From: Thermothielavioides terrestris NRRL 8126
Taxonomy: Eukaryota; Ascomycota; Sordariomycetes; Sordariales; Chaetomiaceae
Assembly (NCBI RefSeq): GCF_000226115.1
Contig: NC_016458.1
Location: forward strand, 744,001 to 808,000
DNA length: 64,000 nucleotides
Reading direction: 5' to 3'
Shown piece after piece: positions 45,601-57,310 of this stretch. The position numbers and the translations under genes were made by a program. The notes beneath the pieces were generated by a model, which saw only the letters and a list, made by a program, of their open reading frames with translations, had not been told where the DNA came from and did no database searches. Position 1 is the stretch's first letter. Each line of letters opens with the position of its first letter.

Positions 45601-48060
45601 TCGGCTGTCACTTCGGAGCAAGTCGAGCCGGTTGCTGACCCTGCGACTGCCCCTCCATCGCCAATTGCGCTCTCATGCCCGCCTATTCGTTGCGAAGAGG
45701 TCGAGCCGGTTGAGCTCCCTGCACCTATCATTGACGAGCGCACAGAGTCCGATGTGGGTGTTCCTTCTAGCGTGAGTCTGTCCTTCTCGCCTATCGCATC
45801 GGAGCACGTTGAGCCCCAGAGCGAGGAGCCTATTCCGCCCGTCAAGCTGTCATTTGCGCCCATCAACGTTCAAGAGGTGGAGCCCCTTCAAGAAGCCGAG
45901 ACAGAGGCGCCTCCTCTGGCTCTCGCCTCCATCCAGACGTTGGACGTGGCGCCCCGCGAAGCCCCAGCGCCTCCTCTGGCTCTCGCCTCCATCCAGACTT
46001 TGGATGTGGCACCCCGCGAAGCCCCAGCGCCTCCTCTCTCCGTCTCGTCGGCCCAGTCCTGGAGCATTGAGCCGCTGGATACCCCACCAGCCGTGCCACC
46101 CGCCCTGTCCCTTTCGGGCATCGAGACCCAAAGCGTTGAACCCCTTCTGGCCGACAACGTCGGGGTCGCACCTGTGCTGGGAGTCTCGGGCATCCAATCA
46201 TGGCATACGGAACCAGCAGAACCTCGCAGCCCCAAGCGGAATGCATTCATCATACCGCGCGACGTGGAAGGCGCAGTCAATGGTGCACAGTCCCCTCCTC
46301 GGACTCCTCCCGCCGATGCTGCGCCTGGTCCGAAGAAGGTCGTAGCAACCACAGACCAGGGTGCTCAAACCGCATTAACATCCCAGGCAATCGAGGAGAT
46401 GCTAAGAGTGCAGACCGAGCCCTCGGGCCCCGCCGATCTGGAGCGAAGAAACTCCCTAGGCAGCATGGGCACTCCCTCGACTGTGAGAATCCATCGGCCG
46501 CGTCAAGTTAGTGTCGACGGCTCTATGCGGGCGAAAGGCAAGATGGCCGATGCAGGTGCCGACGGGCTTGAAAGTTCTGTTCCCCGCAGACCTGGCAGTT
46601 CTGCGAGCGCAATGACCTCTCTTGGCGAAGTTCCACCCCTTCCTCCAAACCACAAGGAGGTTATCGAGGCAGCGAGGAGCGGTTCGTCGCAGGGCGGCCC
46701 AGGAACTATCGGCCTCATGGGTCCTCCCTTGGTCCCTGCTTCTGCTCTGAGGGCGCAGAACCAGTCTCTCAGGCCGCGCACTCCGACAGGCGCGAGGCGA
46801 CCCACTTCTCCGGTGTCTCATGCTTCTGGTCGCGGGACGCCGACACCCCGCGCTGCCGGAAGACCCGGCGCTCCTTTTGGGACAGCCGATGTGCACGAAG
46901 TACAATCGCTCTCAAAAGCAACTCTGCGCAGCCGAAAATCGTCGATCTCGTCGTTCACGTCCGAGGTCGATACTCGGTTCAACTTGCACCAGGGAGGTGG
47001 CTTTGAGTCTCAGGGCTTTGGACCAAACACCGATCCTCGCATGATCCAGGCAATCACGCAGACCATGATTGGCGAGTATCTGTGGAAGTACACGCGCAAG
47101 GCCGGCCGAGGGGAGATGTCGGAGAAGAGGCATCGCAGGTACTTCTGGGTCCACCCGTACACTCGGACTCTCTACTGGAGCGACCGTGATCCTTCGACCG
47201 CTGGGCGTTCCGAGTTGAGAGCCAAGAGCGTCCAGATTGAGGCTGTCCGGGTTGTAGCGGATGACAACCCCATGCCTCCGGGGCTGCACCAGAAGAGTCT
47301 GGTCATTGTGTCGCCGGGTCGAAGCGTTAAGTTTACCTGCACAACTGGCCAGCGACACGAGACCTGGTTCAACGCGTTGTCCTATCTGCTGCTTCGCACG
47401 GCTAGCGAGGGGCAGACGGACGCCGAGGAGATGGCCGGCAACATTACCAGGGAAGATGTTGAGGAATTCAACCCCTCGTTCGGAAGGCGCCAGGCCAATG
47501 GCAACCGGACAGCTCCCTCTCCCTCGCTGTCGTCATACAACTCGCGGACAGTCCGAGATTCCCCGCCGATGGACATCTCGATGAGCATTCCCACATTGAC
47601 TCCAACGCGCTCCAAAGCTTCGCACAACCGCGCGTCCTTTGGCACTCTCAGCAGAATCAGCGGGTATCTGAAGGACAATAAGCTGTCGGGGACTTTTGGG
47701 AGCATCCGGAGCCGCAGTGCTCAAGGGCACTATTCGTCACAAGGGGTCTATGAGGCCAGCGAAGTGCCGGACAGCGCTGAGGATCTCAGGCGGATGATCG
47801 AAAGACAGGACCGCGAGGCCGATCGTATCGAGAACGTCCGAGCATGCTGCGACGGTAAGTTTTTGGCTCGCTCTCTGGAGAGAGACACTGAGGGCTATGC
47901 GAACGCAGATGGGCTAATTCTCTTGACAGGCAAGCACGATGTCGGCACCCTCACTAATAGTGCGAAACGGGGCCGTCATTCTGTTGCAGGCTTCCGCTCG
48001 CCTACGCCAGGTCCTTCAACATCGCCGACCCCCGTTGGAACTGTCAGATCCCGGGCATGA
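42672..48060 (+). CDS. apsA: Cortical nuclear-migration anchor, ApsA/Num1 family
   Basis: Anchors dynein and mitochondria or nuclei at the cell cortex in fungi. Exons 42672-43127, 43189-47854 and 47930-48060 give 1750 residues. Domains in order: N-terminal segment, coiled coil (about 30-370, starting AEQVKRAIEAHLRDTERR), acidic and Ser/Pro-rich stretch with VDSGVMTEPVDI, a long set of degenerate repeats with the core IEP or VEP (about 840-1180), and a C-terminal PH domain of Mcp5/Num1 type (MIGEYLWKYTRKAGRG, RRYFWVHPYTRTLYWS and VKFTCTTGQRHETWFNAL, about 1440-1565). The last intron (75 bp) is a multiple of three and stop-free, so unspliced transcript would add 25 residues. I infer cortical localisation from the PH domain. 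Confidence 0.9.
45908..46027 (+). repeat. 60-bp tandem duplication within the apsA repeat region
   Basis: Two copies of exactly 60 bp (20 codons; PPLALASIQTLDVAPREAPA) in tandem, differing at only a few third-codon positions, inside a region of more diverged IEP/VEP repeats. It is a recent in-frame expansion. Confidence 0.9.
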
Positions 48061-49039
48061 ATGCTTCGGCCCGTGCTTGCTCTCTGGGTCTCCTTGGAAT
48101 ATTCAATTGCGGCGTCTCTATCCGACAAGGCTAGCGCATATCATTCCTTTCTCGTCGATCGCTACAAGAACCGTTTTCTTTTTTCTGTTGCATTGGGGCT
48201 TCTGTGATGCATACAGCGGCCATAACACCAGGGATTTTCATGACGTTGATGATTCTCTTTGTATTCTCTCCTCACAATCACACGTCGTCTGTACCACCAC
48301 CAAACGCTCTTCGAAGCAAAGCCACTTTGGCCGCCGCTAATCCACGCGACAGTCTTCTCAAGGACGCACGCAGTATCACCTAAAGGGCGTGCCATTTGTT
48401 CATCCCACTCCGTCCTGCTATACTCAGATGGTGTTTTACGCGTCTTCTCTCCGTATCGGCGGGCATGGCGTTGTTGGAGCATACTGGGTCTGCTGGCGCG
48501 GGTGTTGTCTTGAGCTGTCTCGGCGTGTCAGAACCCTTCTCCCAGCTCTTGGGTGGTGTTCCTTGGTGGTTCAAGGACGCTTCCCGTCTCAGCCTGTGAA
48601 GGCTAGAAGCTTGGGAGGGGAAAAGAGGAAACGCGATGAAGCATCCTTGTATGGGCGAGGCGAGGGGTGGTGGGGTTTTGAACTGGTTAGCCGTCTGGGA
48701 AGCCCAGGGGGAGAACATGTGAAGAGACTGGTATCCTACACAGCGGGCAGGACGTGAGATAGCATTGCCGAATGAGAAAACTAAATTGGAAAACTGTCGC
48801 GAACGATGCGTGCCGTGGCACAAAGTTTTACTGTGTAGATGTGGCGGCTGCTCTGGCTCCGTCTTTGTCAGCGTCTCTGATGTTCCAGAACATCTCTCGG
48901 CGTGTCTGCCGTGGCGAAAGTTAGGGAGTTCGTGGAGCCGAAGATGACATAACCCGATCTATAATTCTCAAACACATCCCATCGGTTTTCCAAATCAAAC
49001 TTCCGCGACAGCACCACTGCACCGCAATTGCAGAGCAAC
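48061..49039. other. apsA 3' region and CWC24 promoter
   Basis: About 1 kb; both flanking genes run rightward. ORFs overlap on both strands and none has a recognisable domain. Confidence 0.5.
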
Positions 49040-50173
49040 ATGGCAGATGCAGGAACGACAGCCGGCGGTGCATCAACAGCACCAGCCGCTCCGGTTGCCA
49101 TCTTCAAAAAGCGCGGCGCCAAAGGCAAGGCAAACATCAGGAAACGGCCGGCAACACCACCGCCTGCGGCCGACAGCGATGACTCGGATTTCTCGTCATC
49201 GGAGGACGAGGCCGGCCAGAGAATCAAGCGCAGGAAGCGCAACCCTGGCGCGGTAGTCGCCTCGTCCAAAGACAGCGCCGCGCCCGGCGCTCGCGACGCC
49301 GACTTGTCGGCCACGGTCTACGAAGCCGACCGCACCCTGCCCCTCGACAGCGGCAAGCGCGAAGCGACCAAGCAAAGCAACTGGTACGATGAAGACGCCG
49401 CCGACGCCCGATCCTCGCGGAACCTGCTCGGCTCGACACGCGCGATGCCCAACAAGGCCAAGGACCCTGCCGACGCGAGCAGCAGCAGCAAGGACAGCAG
49501 CGCAGCCCCGGACGGCACGTACAAGGGCCTGGCCAACCAGGCGAGCTACATCCAGCGCAACCCCAACGCGCCGCCGCGCGTCGTGGGGCCGATCAAGGCG
49601 CCAACCAACATCCGCACCATCACCATCACCGACATGGCGCCGGACGTGTGCAAGGACTACAAGCAGACAGGGTTTTGCGGCTTCGGCGACACGTGCAAGT
49701 TCCTGCACGCGCGCGAGGACTATGCGCACGGGTGGCAGCTCGACCGCGAGTGGGAGAACGTGACCAAGGGCAAGAAGGTGCTGGGCGGGACGGTGGTGGC
49801 CAGCGTCGACAGGAAACTCGCTGGCCGCGGCGGCGGCGGAGACGGCGGCGGGGAAAGAGACGAGGACGAGGAAGAGGCGGCCATGCTGGAGAACATACCG
49901 TTTGCGTGCATCATCTGTCGGGGGCCGTACAAGGCGCCGATTGTCACGCGGTGTGGGCATTACTTCTGCGAGAGCTGCGCGCTGAACAGGTATCGGAGGG
50001 ATCCGAGCTGTGCGGCGTGCGGCGCGGGCACGAACGGAGTGTTCAACGCGGCTAAGAGGTTACAGAAGCTGTTGGATAAGAAGCGAGAACGGGTGGCCAG
50101 GAAGCGGCAGGAGGCGAGAGAGGCGGGCGAGGAGGTCAGCGACGAGGAGGAGCAGGAGGAACCAGAGAGTTAA
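49040..50173 (+). CDS. CWC24: Pre-mRNA splicing factor Cwc24 (RNF113 family)
   Basis: Spliceosome protein associated with activation around Prp2 and 5' splice-site recognition. 377 residues from the ATG at 49040 (AACATGGC context); an in-frame ATG at 49028 is less likely. The N-terminal part is basic and acidic low-complexity (IFKKRGAKGKANIRKR). A CCCH finger (CKDYKQTGFCGFGDTCKFLH, C-x8-C-x5-C-x3-H, about 200-220) is followed by a RING finger (CIICRGPYKAPIVTRCGHYF and CESCALNRYRRDPSCAAC, about 290-330). This order of fingers is diagnostic for the family. The C-terminal tail is acidic. Confidence 0.93.
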   Translation: MADAGTTAGGASTAPAAPVAIFKKRGAKGKANIRKRPATPPPAADSDDSDFSSSEDEAGQRIKRRKRNPGAVVASSKDSAAPGARDADLSATVYEADRTLPLDSGKREATKQSNWYDEDAADARSSRNLLGSTRAMPNKAKDPADASSSSKDSSAAPDGTYKGLANQASYIQRNPNAPPRVVGPIKAPTNIRTITITDMAPDVCKDYKQTGFCGFGDTCKFLHAREDYAHGWQLDREWENVTKGKKVLGGTVVASVDRKLAGRGGGGDGGGERDEDEEEAAMLENIPFACIICRGPYKAPIVTRCGHYFCESCALNRYRRDPSCAACGAGTNGVFNAAKRLQKLLDKKRERVARKRQEAREAGEEVSDEEEQEEPES

Positions 50174-50382
50174 TAAATAGATCCCCGATCTTTCTCGTGG
50201 TCAATCTGTGGTTGTCTGTACTCCGCCTATCCCGCCTTCCCCCTTGCTTCCAGAATGCGCCCATAACTCCGTTTGTCAAGCACCCGTCGCGTCCCAATCT
50301 ATCCATCTGAGAAAGGTGCAAAAGTGCACCCGGACCAACTACAGTACACCGGAGAGAACGAGCAGAAACCAACATCCACGAC

Positions 50383-51543
50383 TCAGACACCCATCGTAAA
50401 ATCATGCTCGATGCCAGGCGTCACGCTGGCGATAAACTGTGTTCCGTGGTGTTAGTTTACAAGCTACTCGCTCAAGCCAGGAGCAACCGGGGGGAAAAAG
50501 TACCTTCAAGAACACGACGAGATACTGGTCCACCCGGATTGCCGGCTCCTGGTCTGCAACGTCGTGCTGCACATCCTCCCACTCGTCGTTGTTATCGCCG
50601 GATGAGCCTGTGCCGCTAACGCTGAGGTGGCCAATCTCGGCCTCCAGACCCTCGAGGCCCTGGCCACTGCCTTCTGCAAGGCCGGCCTTCCGCTTCTCGC
50701 TCCGCAATTTGAGCGCCGCGTCAGCGCGGTCGAGCAGGGTCTTCATAACGGAGGCGTGCTTGCACGGGTGTATGCTGGCCATCTTGACGGGGTTTGCGAA
50801 GAATGGGAAGTCTTCCAACGTCACCGTCTTGTCCTTGTAGTCGCCAACGATATCCTCCATCATCAGGTGGGGGGGCAGCGGCTCGCCGTTCGGCTGATAG
50901 CCCGACATGTACATCCGGGGAGTTCTGTACCACGGCGAGTACATGATGTAGAGAGAGTACGTCCGTCGTCCGCTGGAGAACGATTGCACGTAAGCATGGA
51001 GCCCGTATGAAAAAAACAAAGGCAGACCGCGACGGCTCACCTGTTCTTGCCATCGCCCTCCGCATCCCGGATGATGGCCTCGTCGTCCTCCTCGTCCTCC
51101 ATGTCCGGGATGTCGTCATCCTCGATCACCTCCCTGTCGCCAACGTTCCCAGCATCGTCCACGGTTCGCACTTCTCGGACCTTGAGCGGCTGGGAGCTCG
51201 TCAGGCCGCCGGTCCGCAGCCACCCGTCATCGTCGCTGTTCTTGCCTCCCTCCACCACGGACTCCTCATGGCCCGCATCGCCCGCAAAGTCGTCGTTCAG
51301 ACGGCGATGGCACGGGACGTGCCGGGTGACCAAGTACTGCTTCCCCGGCGGCAGGTGGCTGATGCGTTTGCTCGGCGTCTCGGCGTCGGCCCACGACCAG
51401 GACGGGAACTTGAAGACCAGGTAGTCGCCCGCGGCGAGGAACTCCTCTGGCGTGATCTCGCCTGTGCTGCGAAATGTCGAGGTGTGGTTTGCAGGCGTGT
51501 ACCTGTCGCGCAGGCTATTTACCGTGGAGTAGAGGATGTTCAT
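50383..51543 (-). CDS. ATG3: Autophagy-related E2-like enzyme Atg3
   Basis: Conjugates Atg8 to phosphatidylethanolamine in autophagosome formation. Three exons, 51041-51543, 50504-50972 and 50383-50436, give 341 residues. [17 protein letters not shown] opens the N-terminal amphipathic helix that senses curved membranes. [33 protein letters not shown], and the catalytic HPCKHASVM with the active cysteine follow; the end [17 protein letters not shown] is the conserved tail. The flexible region between residues 110 and 165 is very acidic, as in other fungal Atg3. Introns are 68 and 67 bp. Looks intact. Confidence 0.95.
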
Positions 51544-52380
51544 GGCGGGTGCTGCAAAGAGCGCGGGGCAAGTGTGGGGTGAGCTGTATTGCGTGAACGC
51601 GCGCGCAGGATCGATCGCAGCGCCTATGTATGTGCGAGGTCGGCAGGATCCGTAAGTTGGCAAGTCGTACGCAGAACAGAAGGTCAAAGACAGGATGGAG
51701 GGCGTATGAGACGGAGAGAACAGCAAGAGAACCGTCAAATGATGAGTCCAAGTTCCGCGTGACGGCCGCGGCGGACTGGGCAGCCTAGCAGTGACGAGCG
51801 GGCGGAGCTTGGGCCCCGCTTTCACTACCTGTAGGCAACTCTTATCTTATCTTCTTGGCAGCTGACCGGCCCACAACGGTCTGAATGTTAGCGGAGCCTG
51901 GTGAGAGCGCTCATTGGCGGACCCAAACAGTCCACGCCGGCCAAGACGGGCGCGGTGCGGCTTCCCAAGAAAGGGTGACGACGGCAGAGGCGACAGCTGT
52001 TCCACGGCGTCGTGTACATTACTGCGTGCACATCCTATAGTCTACACCAACTATTTTCCTGCCATTACGCGTTCACACTCGTTCTCTCTTGGCTTGCTTT
52101 TGTGCTTGGCCCCAAACCTGGCTGCCGACTACCTCCGACTTCCGCCGCCCGGCGCCGACCCGGTCTGGTCCGTGATTTGACTTGTCCTTCGGCTTCTGTT
52201 GCCGTGTCGCATCCTTCCCGAAAGAACCCCTCTGATTCGCAAGTCCGCCGAGCGACGCGGCAGCATTCGATAGGCGCGCCCAGCATGGCCACAATACGCA
52301 GCCTCGACCATACCAAGTGCGCCGGGCCCTGACCTCCCATCTCCTGCCCCAAGCATCGCCGTCGCGCAGACTGACGAGAC
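51544..52380. promoter_or_regulatory. Divergent ATG3/SLA2 upstream region
   Basis: About 840 bp between the divergent start codons of ATG3 and SLA2. A short upstream ORF starts at 52286. No core promoter elements assigned. Confidence 0.5.
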
Positions 52381-55300
52381 ATGCCGCGCAGATCCGAGGC
52401 CGAGCTGGCCATCAACATCAAAAAGGCGACGAGCCCCGAGGAGACTGCTCCGAAGCGGAAGCATGTTCGAAGCTGCATCGTCTACACATGGGACCACAAG
52501 TCCTCCCAGTCCTTTTGGGCTGGTCTCAAGGTCCAGCCCATCTTGGCCGACGAAGTCCAGACGTTCAAGGCCCTGATCATGGTCCACAAGGTCCTTCAGG
52601 AGGGACACCCCGTGACCCTAAGGGAGGCGATGGCGAATCGGGGGTGGATCGATAGCTTGAATCGCGGAATGATAGGCGAGGGCGTGCGCGGCTACGGCCC
52701 CCTGATCAAGGAATATGTCTACTACCTGCTTGCCAAGCTCTCGTTCCACAAGCAGCACCCCGAGTTCAACGGCACATTCGAATATGAGGAGTACATCAGC
52801 CTCAAGGCGATAAACGACCCCAACGAGGGCTACGAGACCATCACCGACCTCATGACGCTGCAAGATAAGATCGACCAGTTTCAGAAGCTAATCTTCTCCC
52901 ACTTCCGCAATGTGGGCAACAACGAATGCCGGATATCCGCTCTCGTGCCCCTTGTCACGGAGAGCTATGGCATCTACAAGTTCATCACGAGCATGCTCAG
53001 AGCCATGCATTCCAGTACGTCCCCCATGCTGCTCCCCCTGTGCTGTCTGTTTCCCGCCTAACCGTGCCCAGCCACCGGCGACAACGACGCCTTGGAGCCC
53101 CTCCGTCAGCGATACGACGCCCAGCATTACCGCCTGGTCAAGTTTTACTACGAATGCTCGAATCTGCGGTACCTCACGAGCCTCATCACCATCCCAAAGC
53201 TCCCGCAGGATCCGCCAAACTTGCTGGCGGACGACGACACCGCGCCGGCTCTTCCCGCACGCCCCAAGCAGGAGATCGAGAAGCAGCCAACTCCGCCTCC
53301 CGCGCCGAAATCGGACGAACCGGACGAGATCACCGAATTCTGGAAGAGCGAGATTGACCGGCAAAACCGGGAATTCGAGGAGCAGCAACGCGTATTAGAG
53401 GCCCAGCAGCAGGCCGCGCTTCTTGCCCAGCAACAGGCGCAGCTTCAGGCGCAGCGCGAATTCGAAGAACAGCAGCGCCGGTTGCTGGAGCAGCAGCAGC
53501 GCGAGCAAGAGGCGCTGAGGGCTCAGCAGGCGCAGTGGCAGACCCAGGGACGGCTGGCCGAGCTCGAGCAAGAAAACCTCAACGCGCGCGCGCAGTATGA
53601 GCGCGACCAGCTCATGCTTCAGCAGTACGACCAGCGGGTAAAGGCCCTCGAGGGTGAGCTGCAGCAGATACAAAGCAACTATGGCCAGCAAATAGCGAGC
53701 AAGGACGACCAGATCCGAGCTCTGCAGGAGCAGGTCAACACCTGGAGGACCAAGTACGAGGCGCTCGCCAAGCTGTACTCTCAGCTCCGCCACGAGCACC
53801 TTGACCTGCTCCAGAAATTCAAGGCGGTGCAGCTCAAGGCTGCGTCTGCGCAGGAGGCCATTGATCGGCGAGAGAAGCTGGAGCGTGAGATCAAGACCAA
53901 GAACCTCGAGCTCGCCGACATGATCCGGGAGCGGGATCGGGCTTTGCATGAGAAGGACAGACTGCAGGGCTCCAACAAGGACGAGGTCGAGAAGCTTAAG
54001 CGAGAGCTGCGGATGGCGCTTGATCGCGCCGACAACCTCGAGCGCAGCAAGGGTAATGAGCTCTCGGCCATGCTTTCCAAGTACAACCGCGAAGTGGCAG
54101 ACCTGGAGGAGGCATTGCGCAACAAGTCCCGCGCGCTCGAGGAGGCCCAGGCCAAATTGAGGGATGGCAACTCGGACCTCGAGGCCCTTCTCCGCGAGAA
54201 AGAGGAGGAGCTGGAGGTTTACAAGGCCGGCATGGACCAGACCCTGATCGAGCTCAACGAGCTCAAGAACAACCAGGGCACCACAGAACAGGTGCTCGAC
54301 GGACAGATCGATGCCTTGGTCCTCGCGCAGCTGGCCAAGATCAACGAAATCATCGACTCGGTGCTCCAGGCCGGCGTGCAGCGCGTCGACGATGCCATGT
54401 ACGAGCTTGATTCTACCATGCAAGCCGGCAACCAGAGTGCCTCGCCGTCTTACGTACTGTCGCAGATCGAAAAGGCGTCGGCCAGCGCCACCGAATTCGC
54501 CACGTCCTTCAACAACTTCATCGCGGACGGCCCCAACAGCACCCCTGCGGATCTGATCAAGAACGTCAACATCTTTGCCGGCGCCATTGCCGATGTCTGC
54601 GGCAATACGAAGGGTCTCACGCGCCTCGCCACCGACGAGAAGATGAGCGACTCTCTGATCAATGGTGCCCGCCAGTCGGCGCATGCGACGGTGAAGTTCT
54701 TCCGCAGCCTGCTGAGCTTTAGGTTGGAGGGCATGGAGCCGCTGCAGAAGACCGACGTGGTCATCAACAGCAACCACGACGTGCAGATGAACCTGCAGCG
54801 GCTCAACAAGGCCGTTGAAGCCTTTGCGCCGGGCTATGGCAAGCTCGCTGCCAAGGGTGACCTGGGCGAGATCGTGGACAAAGAATTGAGCAAGGCGGCC
54901 GACGCCATCGAGGCAGCGGTTGCTCGCCTGAACAAGCTCAAGAGCAAGCCTCGCGACGGCTACTCGACCTACGAGCTTCGGGTGCACGACTCGATTCTGG
55001 ACGCTGCCATGGCCATCACCACCGCCATTGCCCAGCTCATCAAGGCAGCCACCATCGCGCAGCAAGAGATCGTACAAGCCGGGCGGGGTTCGTCGTCGCG
55101 CACGGCATTCTACAAGAAGAACAACCGGTGGACAGAAGGTCTCATCTCGGCCGCGAAGGCGGTCGCGTCGTCGACCAACACGCTCATCGAGACGGCCGAC
55201 GGCGTGCTCTCCAACCGCAACACCCCCGAGCAGCTCATTGTGGCATCCAACGACGTGGCCGCGTCGACGGCCCAGCTCGTGGCCGCCAGCCGCGTCAAGG

Positions 55301-55684
55301 CCGGCTTCATGAGCAAGAGCCAGGAGAACCTGGAGCAAGCGAGCAAGGCGGTCGGCGCCGCTTGCCGCGCTCTCGTCCGCCAGGTGCAGGACATGATCAA
55401 GGACCGGAACGCCGAGGAGGAGCAGGTCGATTACTCGAAGCTCGGCCAGCACGAGTTCAAGGTGCGCGAGATGGAGCAGCAGGTATGTAGCCTTCGATTT
55501 TCCTCTATATCCATTCCTCTCTTCCCCCCACATCCTCCCTTCCTTCCTTCTCTTGGTCGCACAAGATCCCTCGCTCACGGTTCCTTCCGCAATGCAGGTC
55601 GAGATCCTTCAGCTCGAGAACGCTTTGGCTGCTGCCCGTCACCGGCTGGGCGAGATGCGCAAGATCTCGTATCGGGAAGAGTAG
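52381..55684 (+). CDS. SLA2: Endocytic adaptor Sla2/End4 (HIP1R family)
   Basis: Links clathrin-coated pits and PIP2 to actin at the plasma membrane. Exons 52381-53014, 53072-55482 and 55598-55684 give 1043 residues. An ANTH domain (about 8-270: AINIKKATSPEE, KHVRSCIVYTWDHKSSQSFW) is followed by a Gln-rich coiled coil (about 300-620) and the actin-binding I/LWEQ (THATCH) module (about 790-1000, with NNRWTEGLISAAKAVASSTN and RVKAGFMSKSQENLEQASKAV). The end is KISYREE. SLA2 is the standard flank of the mating-type locus in Pezizomycotina, here to the left of MAT1-1-1. The 727-codon minus ORF inside it is a shadow. Confidence 0.95.
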
Positions 55685-57310
55685 CGGCATCAAGTTGCAG
55701 AAAGTGTGCGCCTATTGTTCGGTTATCGCGTTGGGGTGGATAGCCAGGGACAAAATTTGCTTCCGACGCTCTCTTTTCGGCTGTATTTTACTCTGAGCAA
55801 ATCTTTGGGAAAAATCGTTGAGCGTGCCTTTGAGCGCATCGCGTCGCGTGTGCTTCATGTGGACGAGTTCCTCTGCCTTCTTATAAACCAGTTCCTCCAT
55901 GCAGCTCTCCGGAGGGTTCCCTGCAGTAATTGTGCAACACGTGATCTAATTAGCTACCTTACTCATCAGCATTCGATATGGACGGGTCCATGGTCCAGGG
56001 TCCAGGTTCCTTTTTACACTGCATGCAAGGGATGGGTTCGATGGATTGCCACCTTTCGACACCACCACGCCTCGACGGAAGAGCTGCTTCTTCCCGGGGA
56101 CCCCGTGGGTGGTTTCCTGCCCTGCATCCCGACACCGCCGGCCTTCGCGGATTTTACATTAAGCCAATGGAAAAGCCAATGGAAATGCGGGGTTGGGCAG
56201 GCGTGCATGTCCTTGCATCCCTAGACCGCCAGCTACGGTTACCGCCTGCCGCAGGGGGGCGACGCCCAAGTACCGCGTTCGCAAATCTGGCACGGTACGC
56301 TATGCGTGTTGTTCCCTGCTCTGGCGTCCCCCGTGGTCAATGTTTGCTGCGGCCGAGCCAGTCAGCTGGCAGACACTGCAGAAGACCAGCAAACACACCG
56401 CCGTTAGCCCTAAGCCCTAACTAACCCTGCCATTCTGTACGGATAGCCCACACCAAAGCGCAGAACAACAGCAATGTAGCAAAAGAAAAAAAAAAACAGG
56501 TCCGATTGAATGTGTCAGCGTTTCTCACCCCCCGCGCTCCCCAGCCATGAGCGTTGCATAATTTTTCATGCTGTGACACCCAGGGCGCTCCACGTAACAC
56601 CCCCGCAGCGCAGTCCCACCCGAGTGCGGCTGATTCCTTCCTAAATTGGGGTTGGGACCGGGCAGGGATCGCCGTGCATTAGCGAGTGGAACCTTGCAGC
56701 TTAAATCGACGACACGTCGCTTTCTGAGACCTGTTGCAGACAACATGTGCCGATATGCGTCGTTGAATTACTGTGTACCCGAGGGGAATCTAGTCTAGAT
56801 ACATGCGAGAAAATGAGTGGGAAAAGGGAGGGGATGAGCGGGATGTGATGCAATGTTTGCCCAGCCCGGGAATTCCAGATTTCCAGATTTCATGACCCTT
56901 GGACGCACGGCGGTCCAGAAGGCCGCTTCTCCTTACCCTTTCCGTCCTTGGTCTTTGTCTCCGGCTCCGCGGGGAGGGAGGGGCGGCTGGTGGTGTGATA
57001 GGAACTTGGGGGGGGGGGGGGGGGGGGGTTAGTGTACGGAATAAACTTGGTCAATGGAAACGGTGGCGACTGGTTGCATGCGTTCCTTTGCTTGCTCAGC
57101 AATGAGAGCTGACAGAATCATTTGGACATGCCGCAAGCCACCCGGATTTTTGAAAACAGCAGGATGTTCGCGAAGGTGCCGCCCGCTTTCCAGTGCCGTG
57201 GCGACCGTGTCCCTGGGTTGTATCTCAGGTCGGCTCTCGTGGCGCTGAATCATGCCGGTGCGCGTCGTGCAACATGGGTTTGCTGGGTGGGCTGTCTGGG
57301 ACGACTTGTC
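55685..57310. other. SLA2-MAT1-1-1 spacer
   Basis: 1.6 kb between the convergent 3' ends of SLA2 and MAT1-1-1, probably spanning the left edge of the idiomorph. It contains CCCTAA-type repeats (56403-56425), an A10 run near 56490, a 21-nt G run (57008-57028) and a GTGTACGGAAT copy (57032-57042). No gene seen. Confidence 0.5.
57008..57028. repeat. 21-nt poly(G) run
   Basis: An uninterrupted run of about 21 G, directly followed by TTA and the recurring GTGTACGGAAT motif. The length may be assembly-sensitive. Confidence 0.85.

Noticed and set aside
49196..49960. Minus-strand ORF of 254 codons over CWC24
   Set aside because: Antisense shadow; the plus strand has both zinc fingers in frame.
53395..55578. 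Minus-strand ORF of 727 codons
   Set aside because: Antisense shadow of SLA2 (Leu-rich translation from the Gln/Glu-rich coiled coil); no domain.
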